Assembly (NCBI RefSeq): GCF_014195505.1
Contig: NZ_JACIBV010000002.1
Span: 682,001-746,000 of the forward strand
From: Nonomuraea dietziae
GTDB taxonomy: Bacteria; Actinomycetota; Actinomycetes; Streptosporangiales; Streptosporangiaceae
Reading direction: 5' to 3'
DNA length: 64,000 nucleotides
In this document: piece after piece, positions 50,397 to 60,253 of the stretch
Position numbering within the stretch: position 1 is the stretch's first letter
Layout: each line of letters starts with the position of its first letter
Notes under the pieces: generated by a model
The model's database searches: none
What the model was told of the DNA's origin: nothing
What the model saw: only the letters and a program-made list of their open reading frames with translations
Position numbers and translations under genes: made by a program

Positions 50397-51808
50397 CAGC
50401 CGACGGCTCCTTCCATCTGCAGCTCGATCAGGCGGTTCAGCTCGAGGGCGTACTCCATGGGCAGCTCGCGCGCGATCGGCTCGACGAAGCCGCGCACGAT
50501 CATCGCCATCGCCTCGTCCTCCTCGAGCCCGCGGCTCATGAGGTAGAACAGCTGGTCCTCGCTGACCTTGGAGACCGTGGCCTCGTGCCCCATCGAGACG
50601 TCGTCCTCGCGGACGTCGACGTAGGGGTAGGTGTCGGAGCGGCTGATCTGGTCGACCAGCAGCGCGTCGCACTTGACCGTGGAGGCGGAGCCGTGGGCGC
50701 CCTCCTCGATCTGGACCAGGCCGCGGTAGGAGGTACGGCCGCCGCCGCGCGCCACCGACTTGGAGATCACGCTGGAGGAGGTGTTGGGCGCCAGGTGGAC
50801 CATCTTGGACCCGGCGTCCTGGTGCTGGCCCTCGCCGGCGAAGGCGACGCTCAGCGTCTCGCCCTTGGCGTGCTCGCCCATCAGGTAGACGGCCGGGTAC
50901 TTCATCGTCACCTTGGAGCCGATGTTGCCGTCGATCCACTCCATGGTCGCGCCCTCGTAGGCGACGGCGCGCTTGGTGACCAGGTTGTAGACGTTGTTCG
51001 ACCAGTTCTGGATGGTCGTGTAACGGCAGCGGGCACCCTTCTTCACGACGATCTCGACGACCGCGGAGTGCAGCGAGTCGCTGGAGTAGATCGGCGCGGT
51101 GCAACCCTCGACGTAGTGGACGTAGGAGTTCTCGTCCACGATGATCAGGGTCCGCTCGAACTGGCCCATGTTCTCGGTGTTGATCCGGAAGTAGGCCTGC
51201 AGCGGGATGTCGATGTGGGTGTTCGGCGGCACGTAGATGAACGAGCCACCGGACCAGGTCGCGGTGTTGAGCGCGGCGAACTTGTTGTCGCCCACCGGGA
51301 TGACCGAGCCGAAGTACTCCTTGAAGAGCTCCTCGTGCTCGCGCAGGCCCGTGTCCGTGTCGACGAAGATGACGCCCTTCTCCTCCAGGTCCTCACGGAT
51401 CTGGTGGTAGACGACCTCGGACTCGTACTGGGCCGCGACACCGGCGATGAGGCGCTGCTTCTCGGCCTCGGGGATGCCGAGCTTGTCGTAGGTGTTCTTG
51501 ATGTCGGCGGGCAGCTCGTCCCAGGAAGCGGCCTGCTTCTCGGTGGAGCGCACGAAGTACTTGATGTTGTCGAAGTCGATGCCGGTGAGGTCGGAGCCCC
51601 ACGTGGGAAGCGGCTTCTTGCCGAACAGCCGGAGGCCCTTCAGGCGAAGGTCGAGCATCCACTCCGGCTCGTTCTTGAGCGCGGAGATGTTGCGGACGAC
51701 CTCCTCGGACAGGCCACGCTTGGCCGCGGCGCCCGCGGCGTCCGAGTCGGCCCAGCCGAACTTGTAATTCCCGAGGCCTTCCAGCTCCGGGCGGTCGGTG
51801 ACAGTCAC
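50396..51808 (-). CDS. sufB: Fe-S assembly scaffold subunit SufB
   Basis: 470 residues, the normal SufB length. Conserved parts include YYVRSTEKQAASWDEL-like sequence near residue 85, YVEGCTAPIYSSDSLHSAVV with the candidate cluster-ligand Cys near residue 230, and DLMSRGLEEDEAMAMIVRGF-like sequence at the C terminus. It is the main scaffold on which the cluster forms. Its start overlaps the sufR stop by 4 bp (GTGA). Confidence 0.96.
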   Translation of the reverse strand: MTVTDRPELEGLGNYKFGWADSDAAGAAAKRGLSEEVVRNISALKNEPEWMLDLRLKGLRLFGKKPLPTWGSDLTGIDFDNIKYFVRSTEKQAASWDELPADIKNTYDKLGIPEAEKQRLIAGVAAQYESEVVYHQIREDLEEKGVIFVDTDTGLREHEELFKEYFGSVIPVGDNKFAALNTATWSGGSFIYVPPNTHIDIPLQAYFRINTENMGQFERTLIIVDENSYVHYVEGCTAPIYSSDSLHSAVVEIVVKKGARCRYTTIQNWSNNVYNLVTKRAVAYEGATMEWIDGNIGSKVTMKYPAVYLMGEHAKGETLSVAFAGEGQHQDAGSKMVHLAPNTSSSVISKSVARGGGRTSYRGLVQIEEGAHGSASTVKCDALLVDQISRSDTYPYVDVREDDVSMGHEATVSKVSEDQLFYLMSRGLEEDEAMAMIVRGFVEPIARELPMEYALELNRLIELQMEGAVG

Positions 51809-52497
51809 CTTCCGGTCTCCTTGCTCTCTTTAATCCGAACGGGGCTCACGTGAGTGGTGCAGACCCCGTCGCCGTGTGCGATGGTGGCCAAGCGCTGCAC
51901 CGGGGTGCCGAGCAACTGCGCGAACGCCTCAGTCTCGGCCTCACACAGCTGCGGGAACTCCGCCGCCGCGTGCGCCACCGGGCAGTGGTGCTGGCAGAGC
52001 TGGTCGCCGCCGGACTTGGCCTTGGTGGCCGAGGCGGCGTAACCGTCCGCCGACAGCGCCTGGGCCAGCACCTGTACGCGCTGGTCTTCCGGCACTGTCC
52101 GCATGACCGGCTCAAGCCGCTGCAGCAGGCCTTCGACCTGCGAGCGGGCGAACTCGGTCACCGCTTCCTCGCCCATGCGCTCGGCCAGGAAGCGCAGCGC
52201 GCTGCCGGCGAGGTCGTCATAGGCGTGCTCGAAAGCACTGCGCCCCGCGTCGGTGATGGCGAACAGCTTGGCCGGTCGCCCTCTTCCGCGCTGTCCGCGC
52301 GGGTGCACGGTGCGGGGCTCGATCATCCCGTCGGCCAGCAGCGCGTCGAGATGACGGCGGACGGCGGCGGGCGTGAGCCCGAGCCGCTCGCCGAGCGCGA
52401 CGGCCGCGACGGGACCGTGTTCCAGGATGAGCCGAGCGACGCGCGCACGAGTGCTGCGCTCGCTTCCCGGCTCGATCGAGGAGGTCACGTTTTTCAC
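51805..52497 (-). CDS. sufR: SufR, Fe-S cluster-sensing repressor of the suf operon
   Basis: About 230 residues, taking the GTG at 52495-52497 (VKNVTSSIEPGS); a GTG 9 nt further in is also possible. The N-terminal winged helix is VARLILEHGPVAAVALGERLGLTPAAVRRHLDAL. The C-terminal part has Cys residues in QLCQHHCPVAH and FPQLCEAE, the set used by SufR to hold an Fe-S cluster. SufR represses suf when clusters are plentiful. The motif ACACT-N5-TGTGA overlaps this start. A -10-like CACACT seven bases before the GTG suggests a leaderless message. Confidence 0.92.
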   Translation of the reverse strand: MKNVTSSIEPGSERSTRARVARLILEHGPVAAVALGERLGLTPAAVRRHLDALLADGMIEPRTVHPRGQRGRGRPAKLFAITDAGRSAFEHAYDDLAGSALRFLAERMGEEAVTEFARSQVEGLLQRLEPVMRTVPEDQRVQVLAQALSADGYAASATKAKSGGDQLCQHHCPVAHAAAEFPQLCEAETEAFAQLLGTPVQRLATIAHGDGVCTTHVSPVRIKESKETGR

Positions 52498-52508
52498 AAC
52501 ATCAGTGT
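52494..52508 (-). promoter_or_regulatory. SufR operator, ACACT-N5-TGTGA
   Basis: The minus strand reads ACACT-GATGT-TGTGA, an exact match to the inverted repeat I recall for mycobacterial SufR. It overlaps the probable -10 and start codon of sufR, ideal for autorepression of the whole operon. Confidence 0.8.
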
Positions 52509-52558
52509 GCCGTAATTCCTTCCCCCATCTCAAATGAATGGGGAATGCAATTTCTCAC

Positions 52559-52577
52559 GCAGGTAAGCCTTACCTAA
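52559..52577 (-). promoter_or_regulatory. Iron-box-like palindrome (DtxR/IdeR type) upstream of sufR
   Basis: The minus strand reads TTAGGTAAGGCTTACCTGC, 15 of 19 matches to the iron box TTAGGTTAGGCTAACCTAA. It lies about 62-80 nt upstream of the sufR start and overlaps the stop codon of the upstream exporter gene. It suggests an added iron-dependent control of suf. Confidence 0.65.
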
Positions 52578-53794
52578 CCTGCGAAAACGCGCCCGCGGCC
52601 GAGGAGGACGAAAACCAGGAGCGAGCCGATGATGAGCGCCAGCATGACCACGGCCATCGGCACCGCCGTCCCCGAGCCCGCCAGACCCACGAGAGGGGCG
52701 GCCACCGCGCCGAACGCGAACTGCAGCACGCCGAGCAGCGCGGAGGCGCTGCCGGCGATCTGCTGGGGCTGACCGGCCAGCGCCAGCGCGCCGGTTCCCG
52801 GCAGCACGAGGCCCGCGCCGCACATGATGACGAACAGCGCGGCCACCACGCCGGCCAGGCCGAGGTCCATGGAGGCGGCCAGCACCAGCAGCGCGCCGCC
52901 CGCCAGGCTGACCACCAGGCCGACCAGCACCAGGCGGGCGGGGTGCACCCGGCCCGCGAGCCTGCCGCCGACCTGCGCCATGACGGTCAGTCCGAAGGCG
53001 TTGAGGCCGAAGACGAGCGAGAACTGCTGCGGCGTGGCGCCGTACACCTCCTGCAGCACGAAGGGTGAGCCCGAGATGTAGGCGAACATGCCGGCGAAGG
53101 CCAGTCCGGCGGCGAGGGAGCAGGCCATGAACGAACGGTCGCGCAGCAGCCGCCAGAACGTGGCGGCGGTCTGCCTGAGCCCGCCGCCCTGCCTGTCCTC
53201 GGCCGGCAGCGTCTCCCTCACGCCCGGCAGTACGGCCAGCAGCAGCACCACCCCGGCCAGGCTGAGCGCCACGAAGATGCCGCGCCAGGAGGTGAAGGAG
53301 AGCAGCTGGGCGCCCGCGATCGGGGCGAGGATCGGGGCGAGTCCGCTGACCAGCATGAGCGTGGCGAAGATGCGGGCGATGGCGGCGCCGTCGTAGAGGT
53401 CGCGCACGACGGCGCGGACGATCACCAGCGCGGCGCCGCCCATGACGCCCTGCGCCAGCCGCAGCACGATCAGCGCGGTCACCGAGGGGGCGAAGGCGCA
53501 CAGCAGGGAGGCCAACGTGTATCCGGCGACGCCGACGATCAACGGGATCCTGCGCCCGTGGACGTCGCTCAGCGGTCCCGCCAGGACCTGTCCGACGCTG
53601 ACCCCGATGAGACAGGCCGTGAGCGTGAGCTGGACCTGCGCGGGCGCCGACAGCATCTCGGCGGTGATGGCGGGCAGCGCGGGAAGGTACATGTCGATCG
53701 AGAGCGGGCCGATGGCCGACAGCGCTCCCAGGATCAGCAACAGCAGTCCGCGGCGGTTCCCCCTGGCAACAGGTGTGGCTTCTGCCACGGACAT
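52574..53794 (-). CDS. Bcr/CflA-family multidrug efflux MFS transporter
   Basis: 406 residues with 12 membrane helices. Family motifs: IGPLSIDMYLPALPAI in helix 1, AGPLSDVHGRRIPLIVG (motif A) between helices 2 and 3, and RLAQGVMGGAALVIVRAVVRDLY (helices 4-5), all typical of drug:H+ antiporters of this group. It exports small molecules across the inner membrane; the substrate is unknown. It precedes sufR on the same strand, but the two control sites between them suggest a separate suf promoter. Confidence 0.9.
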   Translation of the reverse strand: MSVAEATPVARGNRRGLLLLILGALSAIGPLSIDMYLPALPAITAEMLSAPAQVQLTLTACLIGVSVGQVLAGPLSDVHGRRIPLIVGVAGYTLASLLCAFAPSVTALIVLRLAQGVMGGAALVIVRAVVRDLYDGAAIARIFATLMLVSGLAPILAPIAGAQLLSFTSWRGIFVALSLAGVVLLLAVLPGVRETLPAEDRQGGGLRQTAATFWRLLRDRSFMACSLAAGLAFAGMFAYISGSPFVLQEVYGATPQQFSLVFGLNAFGLTVMAQVGGRLAGRVHPARLVLVGLVVSLAGGALLVLAASMDLGLAGVVAALFVIMCGAGLVLPGTGALALAGQPQQIAGSASALLGVLQFAFGAVAAPLVGLAGSGTAVPMAVVMLALIIGSLLVFVLLGRGRVFAG

Positions 53795-53889
53795 GCGTGA
53801 ACCCCTCTCCCTCGTAGGCCGTGGCCCACGAGGGCCGAGGGATCAAACCTCCATCTGGTCCGCCGAATTCCCAAATTTCGGGTGATTTA

Positions 53890-54666
53890 TCACGCCGTTT
53901 CGGTGAGCTGGATCAGGGACAGCGCCGCGCCCTGCGGATCGAGGATCATGCCGAACCTGCCGGGCGGGGAGTCCATCGAGTCGATCAGGACCGTCGCGCC
54001 CAGCGACTGCGCCCTGGCCATGGTCGCGTCGAGGTCGGCGACCGCGAAGTAGGTCGCCCAGTGCGAGGGGGTGCCCTCGGGGTAGTTGGGCGACATCTCG
54101 ATCATCCCGGCGATGCTCTTGTCGTCGGCCAGCCACTCGGTGTAGGTCATGCCGTCCATCTCGGTCGGCTTGGGGGTCCAGCCGAAGACGGTGGTGTAGA
54201 AGCGCGCGGCCGCCTGCGGGTCGCGGGTGACCAGCTCGTTCCAGCAGAACGAGCCCGGCTCGTTGACCAGTTCGGCGCCCCGGTGGTTGCCCGCCTGCCA
54301 GACGGAGAAGAAGGAGCCGTCGCCGCCCTGGAAGACGGCCATCGTGCCCTCGTCGAAGATCCGCATCGGCTCCACGACCACGCTTCCTCCCGCGTTCTTC
54401 ACGCGGTCGGCGGTGGCGGCGGCGTCGTCGGTGGCGACGTAGACGTTCCAGACGGGAGGCATCCCCTCCCCCATGATCGGACCGACGCCCGCGACCTTCT
54501 TGCCGTTGTGGACGAACTGCCCGTAGCCGCCGGCGGCCGGATCGTCGGCCATCTCGGCTCTCCAGCCGAAGATCTCCCCATAGAAGGTGACCGACGCCTG
54601 GACGTCGGGGCTCGACAGGTCGACCCAGCACGGGACGCCCGCCTCGTAACTACTACGTACCGACAT
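53890..54666 (-). CDS. VOC-family protein (two glyoxalase-like domains)
   Basis: 258 residues from the ATG at 54664-54666, preceded by a strong AGGAGG. Two tandem vicinal-oxygen-chelate modules are visible: GVPCWVDLSSPDVQASVTFY at the start and GSFCWNELVTRDPQAAARFY near residue 138, each followed by YGEIFGW or YTTVFGW. Such proteins bind a metal or act as resistance or hydroxylase-like proteins; the substrate is unknown. Confidence 0.9.
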   Translation of the reverse strand: MSVRSSYEAGVPCWVDLSSPDVQASVTFYGEIFGWRAEMADDPAAGGYGQFVHNGKKVAGVGPIMGEGMPPVWNVYVATDDAAATADRVKNAGGSVVVEPMRIFDEGTMAVFQGGDGSFFSVWQAGNHRGAELVNEPGSFCWNELVTRDPQAAARFYTTVFGWTPKPTEMDGMTYTEWLADDKSIAGMIEMSPNYPEGTPSHWATYFAVADLDATMARAQSLGATVLIDSMDSPPGRFGMILDPQGAALSLIQLTETA

Positions 54667-54808
54667 GGCACTACCTCCTGTCGCCTCACACACAATCACG
54701 CGACGAAGGTCACATCAGTTGACTTGGTGAGCTCTTTGGTGATTTCTCGGCAACGAAAGCGCTCATGGCCGCCTGCCGCGCTGACCGCGTCGGAGGGTCC
54801 CTAAACTC

Positions 54809-55719
<911 letters not shown>

Positions 55720-55723
<4 letters not shown>

Positions 55724-56487
55724 CCACCCTCGACCTGACCCCGGCCCCGAAGGCCGCGCCGTTCCCCCGCATGGTGCTGGCGCAGGCGGGGGCCGAGGCG
55801 CGGGCGATCCTGCGCAACGGCGAGCAGCTGATGCTCACGCTGATCATCCCGGTGCTGCTGCTGGTCGGCTTCTCGCTGGCGCCGCTGGTCGACGTCGGCG
55901 AGGGCCCGAGGGTGGACTTCCTCGCTCCCGGCGTGCTGGCGCTGGCGGTCATGTCGACCGCCTTCACCGGGCAGGCGATCGCCACGGGCTTCGAGCGGCG
56001 CTACGGCGTGCTGAAGCGCCTGGGCGCCACCCCTCTGTCCAGGACGGGGCTGCTGCTGGCCAAGACCCTCGCCGTCATCGGGGTGGAGCTGCTGCAGGCC
56101 GTGGTGATCGTGGCGGTGGCGCTGGCGCTGGACTGGCAGCCGCGCGGCTCCATGGCCGCCGCCGTCCTGCTGGTGCTGCTCGGCACCGCCGCCTTCAGCG
56201 GGCTCGGGCTGCTGATGGCGGGCGTGCTGCGCGCGGAGGCGACTCTGGCCGCGGCCAACCTGGTCTACCTGGTGCTGCTGGGGTGCGGAGGGGTGATCTT
56301 CCCCCTGACGGTCTTCCCCGACGGCGTGGAGCCGGCGCTCGCCCTGCTGCCGATCTCGGCGCTGACCGGTGGGCTGAGAGCGGTGCTGGCCGACGGCGCG
56401 GCGCTGCCGCTGGGCGCGGTGGCGGTGCTGGTGGCGTGGGCGGCGCTCACGCTGGGCCTCGCCTCGCGCACCTTCCGCTGGGAGTAG
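55720..56487 (+). CDS. ABC-2 type permease
   Basis: 255 residues with six membrane segments; starts MTTLDLTPAPKAAPFPRMVL. Features such as NGEQLMLTLIIPVLLLVGF and TAFTGQAIATGFERRYGVLK with RLGATPLSRTGLL are typical of the DrrB/ABC-2 group. It forms the export channel with the ATPase upstream, translationally coupled by ATGA. Confidence 0.92.
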
Positions 56488-56594
56488 CTCCTCCCTCGGA
56501 TGGGAGTGCTGGGACGGGGCCACCTCGCGGGAGCGCTGTCGGAGCGTCCGAGTAAGCTCGGCACCTTCCGTACCACTTCCTCCCGAGGAGTCCC

Positions 56595-57506
56595 GTGACC
56601 GCCTTCGCCCTCGACGGGCCAGCAGATCGTCTCAAGGCGGCGCTGCCCCGTACGGGCGGCCTGCTGCGCAGCGCCGCCGACTCCGTGCCTCCTTCGGGCC
56701 TGGTGCTGCTCGCGATCTTCTCGGTGCAGCTGGGCGCGGGGTTCGCCAAGGAGCTGTTCACGGTGTTGCCGCCGTCGGCCGTGGTGTTCCTGCGGATCGC
56801 GGCGAGCGCGCTGATCCTCGGCGCGGTGTCGCGGCCCAAGCTCAGGGGGCTGGCCTGGCGTGACTGGGCCGTCGGGCTCGGCTTCGGCCTCATCCTCGCC
56901 GTCATGAACCTGTCCTTCTACGAGGCGCTGGCCAGGTTGCCCATCGGCATCGCGGTGGCGATCGAGTTCCTCGGGCCACTCGGGGTGGCGATCGCGGCCT
57001 CCCGCCGCAGGGTCGACCTGCTGTGGGTGGCCCTCGCGGGCGCGGGCATCGCGCTCATCGCGCCGTGGAGCGAGTCGGCGGCGGTGAGCTGGCTCGGCAT
57101 CGGGTTCGCGCTGGTGGCCGGGGCCTGCTGGGCGGGCTACATCCTGCTGTCGGCCGCCGCGGGGCAGCGCTTCCCCGGCACGACGGGGCTGTCGTTCGCG
57201 ATGATGGTGTCGGTGGTGGTCGTCGCGCCCGTGGGCATCACCACAGGCGGCACCGACCTGCTGCAACCCTGGGTGATCCTGATCGGGCTCGGTGTGGGGC
57301 TGCTGTCGTCGGTGATCCCCTACTCGCTGGAGCTGCAGGCGCTGCGCCGGATGCCCAAGCACGTGTTCGGCATCCTGATGAGCCTGGAGCCCGCGGTGGC
57401 CGCGCTGATCGGACTGGTGCTGCTCGGCGAGTTCCTGCACGTCCAGCAGTGGGCGGCCATCATCTGCATCGTCGCGGCCAGCCTGGGCGCGACGCGCTCC
57501 TCCTAG
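56595..57506 (+). CDS. EamA/DMT-family transporter (RhtA-like)
   Basis: 303 residues with ten membrane helices in two EamA repeats. AVMNLSFYEALARLPIGIAV and LSSVIPYSLELQALRRMPKHVFGIL match RhtA-type exporters of amino acids such as threonine and homoserine. It lies at the cytoplasmic membrane. The start ATG-equivalent GTG at 56595 follows CGAGGAG. It converges on the GntR regulator of the liv operon with a 3-bp gap. Confidence 0.88.
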   Translation: MTAFALDGPADRLKAALPRTGGLLRSAADSVPPSGLVLLAIFSVQLGAGFAKELFTVLPPSAVVFLRIAASALILGAVSRPKLRGLAWRDWAVGLGFGLILAVMNLSFYEALARLPIGIAVAIEFLGPLGVAIAASRRRVDLLWVALAGAGIALIAPWSESAAVSWLGIGFALVAGACWAGYILLSAAAGQRFPGTTGLSFAMMVSVVVVAPVGITTGGTDLLQPWVILIGLGVGLLSSVIPYSLELQALRRMPKHVFGILMSLEPAVAALIGLVLLGEFLHVQQWAAIICIVAASLGATRSS

Positions 57507-57509
57507 CCG

Positions 57510-58175
57510 CTACTCGGCCCAGATGTCGCGCACGTGGTGGATGTGCTCGCCCATGATGCGCTCGGCCGCGCTCCTGTCGCCCGCCTTGAGCGCGTCGAGC
57601 AGTTCGAGATGCTCGCGCGCCGAGTCGGTCAGGGTGCCGCGCTCCGACAGCTGCGACAGGCCGTACAGCCTCGCTCTGTTGCGCAGGTCGCGCACCACGT
57701 CCACCAGGTGGGCGTTGCCCGACAACGCCAGCAGCTCGACGTGGAAGCGCAGGTCGGCGTCGACGTAGGCGAGCAGGTCGGCGCGCTCCGCGGCGTCGAC
57801 GATCTCCTGGGCGACGGGCCTCAGGAGCTCGAACTCCTGCGCGCGTGAGGAGTCGGCGAGCCTGGCGATGGTCGGCACCTCGATCAGCTGGCGGATCTCG
57901 GTCAGCTCGTCGAGGTCGCGGTCGGACAGCTCGGTGACTCTGAACCCCTTGTTGCGCACCGCCTCGACCAGGCCCTCCTTGGCCAGGTCGAGCATGGCCT
58001 CGCGGACAGGGGTGGCCGAGACGCCGAACTGGGCGGCCAGCACGGGGGCCGAGTAGACCACGCCGGGCCGCATCTCGCCCGTGACGAGCGCGGCGCGCAG
58101 TGCGTGTGCGACCTGCTCGCGCAGGCTCTGCCGTTCGCCCACGACCGGAAGGTCGAGCCGATCGTCCGCAGCCAT
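57510..58175 (-). CDS. GntR-family regulator with FCD domain
   Basis: 221 residues. The N-terminal winged helix (APVLAAQFGVSATPVREAML) is followed by an all-helical FCD ligand domain with metal-binding residues in YVDADLRFHVELLALSGN and HLELLDALKAGDR. FCD regulators commonly respond to organic and amino acids. It is the last gene of the liv/hydroxyproline operon and probably represses it. Confidence 0.9.
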   Translation of the reverse strand: MAADDRLDLPVVGERQSLREQVAHALRAALVTGEMRPGVVYSAPVLAAQFGVSATPVREAMLDLAKEGLVEAVRNKGFRVTELSDRDLDELTEIRQLIEVPTIARLADSSRAQEFELLRPVAQEIVDAAERADLLAYVDADLRFHVELLALSGNAHLVDVVRDLRNRARLYGLSQLSERGTLTDSAREHLELLDALKAGDRSAAERIMGEHIHHVRDIWAE

Positions 58176-58185
58176 CCCGGCTTCC

Positions 58186-59202
58186 CTACTTTCGTCCGTC
58201 TACGGTGCCGGGCCCGCTCACGGGGCCCTCCTGTCGGGTCCACGCCTCGTAGGCGGCCGCCGCCACCACGAGGTCCTCCCACGCCATGCCGACACTCTTG
58301 AAGACCCGCGGCCCCTCACCGAGGGTGACGCGGCCGGTGACCAGGTCGGCCAGGTTGCCGGCGAGATGACCACTGGTGATCGTACCGCCGCGCAGGGGAA
58401 TGACCACATCCCCCGCCTCGGACAATGCCGTCCCGCGGGCCTCCACGACGACGGTGGCGCGGGTGACGAGATCGTCATCGATCTCCCTGGCGTCGGGCTC
58501 GTGCGATCCGACGGCGACGACGGTGGCGCTGTCGCGGGTGAGCCTACCGGGGAAGAGGGGGGTTCTGGAGGTGGTACAGCAGGCGATCAGGTCCGCTTTC
58601 CCGACGGCCGAGGCGACCAGGTCGCCGAGGCCACGGGAGGCGGCACCGGTGGACGCCGGCTCAGGGTGCAGCGCCTCGGCCGCCAGGCCCAGCGCGCGGC
58701 AGCGGTCCGCGAAGGCGGCGGTCCTGCCGGGGTCGCGCCCCACCACGGTGACCCGCTCCAGCGGGCGGACCTCGCGCAGGGCCAGCACGTGCCCCCATGC
58801 CTGCGGTCCCGTGCCGAACACCAGCAGCCGCGAGGCGGCCGGGAGCGCGAGGTGCCTGACGGCCAGGGCGGACAGCGCGGGAGTGCGCAGCGAGGTGAGG
58901 GCCAGGCCGTCCATGACGGCGAGCGGGGCCAGGCTGTCGCCGTCGAACAGCAGGTAGGCGCCCTGGATGCGGGGCAGCCCCCGAGCCGGGTTGCCAGGGG
59001 CGACGCTGACCACCTTGACGCCCGCGTAACGTCCGGCGGCCGCGGGCATGAGCAGGAACTCGCCCCGCCCCGCGGGCGCGGCCGTGCGCGCCTGGGCCTG
59101 CTCGGGGTCGAAGCCCGAGGCCAGCGTCTCCTCCAGGACCGCGACGGCGCGTGACACGGGCACCAGCCCTTCCAGGCCCCCGATGTACGGCAGGCCGCTC
59201 AC
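58186..59202 (-). CDS. Ornithine cyclodeaminase/mu-crystallin-family reductase (probable pyrroline-2-carboxylate reductase)
   Basis: 338 residues from the GTG at 59200-59202. Family motifs: VKVVSVAPGNPARGLPRIQG near residue 65, DGLALTSLRTPALSALAV near 100, the NAD-binding Rossmann motif LLVFGTGPQAWGHVLAL near 130, and VAVGSHEPDAREIDDDLV. Members next to proline racemase-type genes are often delta1-pyrroline-2-carboxylate reductases of hydroxyproline catabolism, which makes this the best guess; ornithine or alanine chemistry cannot be excluded. Confidence 0.86.
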   Translation of the reverse strand: MSGLPYIGGLEGLVPVSRAVAVLEETLASGFDPEQAQARTAAPAGRGEFLLMPAAAGRYAGVKVVSVAPGNPARGLPRIQGAYLLFDGDSLAPLAVMDGLALTSLRTPALSALAVRHLALPAASRLLVFGTGPQAWGHVLALREVRPLERVTVVGRDPGRTAAFADRCRALGLAAEALHPEPASTGAASRGLGDLVASAVGKADLIACCTTSRTPLFPGRLTRDSATVVAVGSHEPDAREIDDDLVTRATVVVEARGTALSEAGDVVIPLRGGTITSGHLAGNLADLVTGRVTLGEGPRVFKSVGMAWEDLVVAAAAYEAWTRQEGPVSGPGTVDGRK

Positions 59203-59290
59203 GACGCGGTCCGCTCGACGGCCGGCAGGAGGGGGCCGGTCGGGACCAGAGGCGCGGATCCGGCCCCGACCGACATGCTCGCGAGGCGGC

Positions 59291-60253
59291 TCATCGCAGC
59301 GTGAACCCCGTCCCGATCGGATCGTGTGGATCGAGTTCGAAGCTGTGGCGCCCCGTACGGTAGGCCATGCCCTCGATCTCGGGAATCACGCCTTCCGCCG
59401 TGGTCTCGGCGACCCAGGCCTTGAACGAGGAGCCCACGATGCTGTCGTGGGTGAGCGTGAACCCCTCGGGCAACTCGTCGGCCAGCAGCGCCAGCCGCGC
59501 GGCCGTCCCCGAGCCGCACGGCGACCTGTCCACCTCGCCGTCGGCGAAGACGGTCACGTTGCGCTGGTGGGCGGGCCCGAGCACGTCGTAGAAGATCACT
59601 CCGTAGATCCCCGACAGGCGCTCGTCGGTGGGATGCCGCGCGGCCGGATGTCCCGCCAGCTCCGCCTTGATCCGCCGTCCGTGCTCGATCAGCGCGGTGA
59701 GGTGCTCGGGCCGTACCGACAGTCCGAGGGAGGCGGCGGGCAGCGAGGCGTAGATGGCCCCGCCGTACGACACGTCGACCTGGCTCCCGCCCGCGGGCAC
59801 CGAGCGGGCGAGCACGTAGGAGGGGACGTTCCTGAAGGTGACCGAGGTGATCCGGCCGCCCTTCATGAGCACCCTCGCGGTCACCCTGCCGGAGGGGACG
59901 TCGATCACCACGTCCGTGACGCCGTCGGGGTCGGCCTCGACCAGCCCCTCGCGCACGGCGTGGACGCCGAGCGCGATCGTGCCGTGCCCGCAGGCGGTGG
60001 AGTAGCCGTCCTTGTGCCAGAACAGCACGCCCAGGTCGGCACTCTCGTCGTCGGGAGGGACGAGGAAGCAGCCGTACATGTCGGCGTGCCCGCGCGGCTC
60101 GTGGCACAGCAGCCGCCGCACGCGGTCGACCTCCTCGCTGCCCGCGGCCGTGCTCCTGCGCTCCAGGACGGAGGCGCCCCCGATCTCGGGCGCCCCGCCG
60201 ACCACGACCCTGAACGGCTCTCCGCCGGTGTGGTAGTCGATCGTCTGGATCAT
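59291..60253 (-). CDS. Proline racemase/4-hydroxyproline epimerase family protein
   Basis: 320 residues. The first catalytic site is YSTACGHGTIALG with Cys near residue 87, and the second is DRSPCGSGTAAR with Cys near residue 247. Two Cys residues predict a racemase or epimerase; the dehydratase branch has Thr or Ser at one site. HTGGEPFRVVVGG at the N terminus fits the hydroxyproline 2-epimerase group. It sits between livF (4-bp overlap) and the reductase gene; an 88-bp gap holding no visible gene precedes the reductase. Confidence 0.88.
   Translation of the reverse strand: MIQTIDYHTGGEPFRVVVGGAPEIGGASVLERRSTAAGSEEVDRVRRLLCHEPRGHADMYGCFLVPPDDESADLGVLFWHKDGYSTACGHGTIALGVHAVREGLVEADPDGVTDVVIDVPSGRVTARVLMKGGRITSVTFRNVPSYVLARSVPAGGSQVDVSYGGAIYASLPAASLGLSVRPEHLTALIEHGRRIKAELAGHPAARHPTDERLSGIYGVIFYDVLGPAHQRNVTVFADGEVDRSPCGSGTAARLALLADELPEGFTLTHDSIVGSSFKAWVAETTAEGVIPEIEGMAYRTGRHSFELDPHDPIGTGFTLR

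Noticed and set aside
59203..59290. Possible small gene between the epimerase and the reductase
   Set aside because: Only 88 bp, no ribosome site with a credible frame; treated as an intercistronic gap.
59199..60107. An alternative minus-strand frame over the epimerase gene
   Set aside because: The other frame carries both catalytic Cys motifs and the operon overlap with livF; this one has no family similarity.
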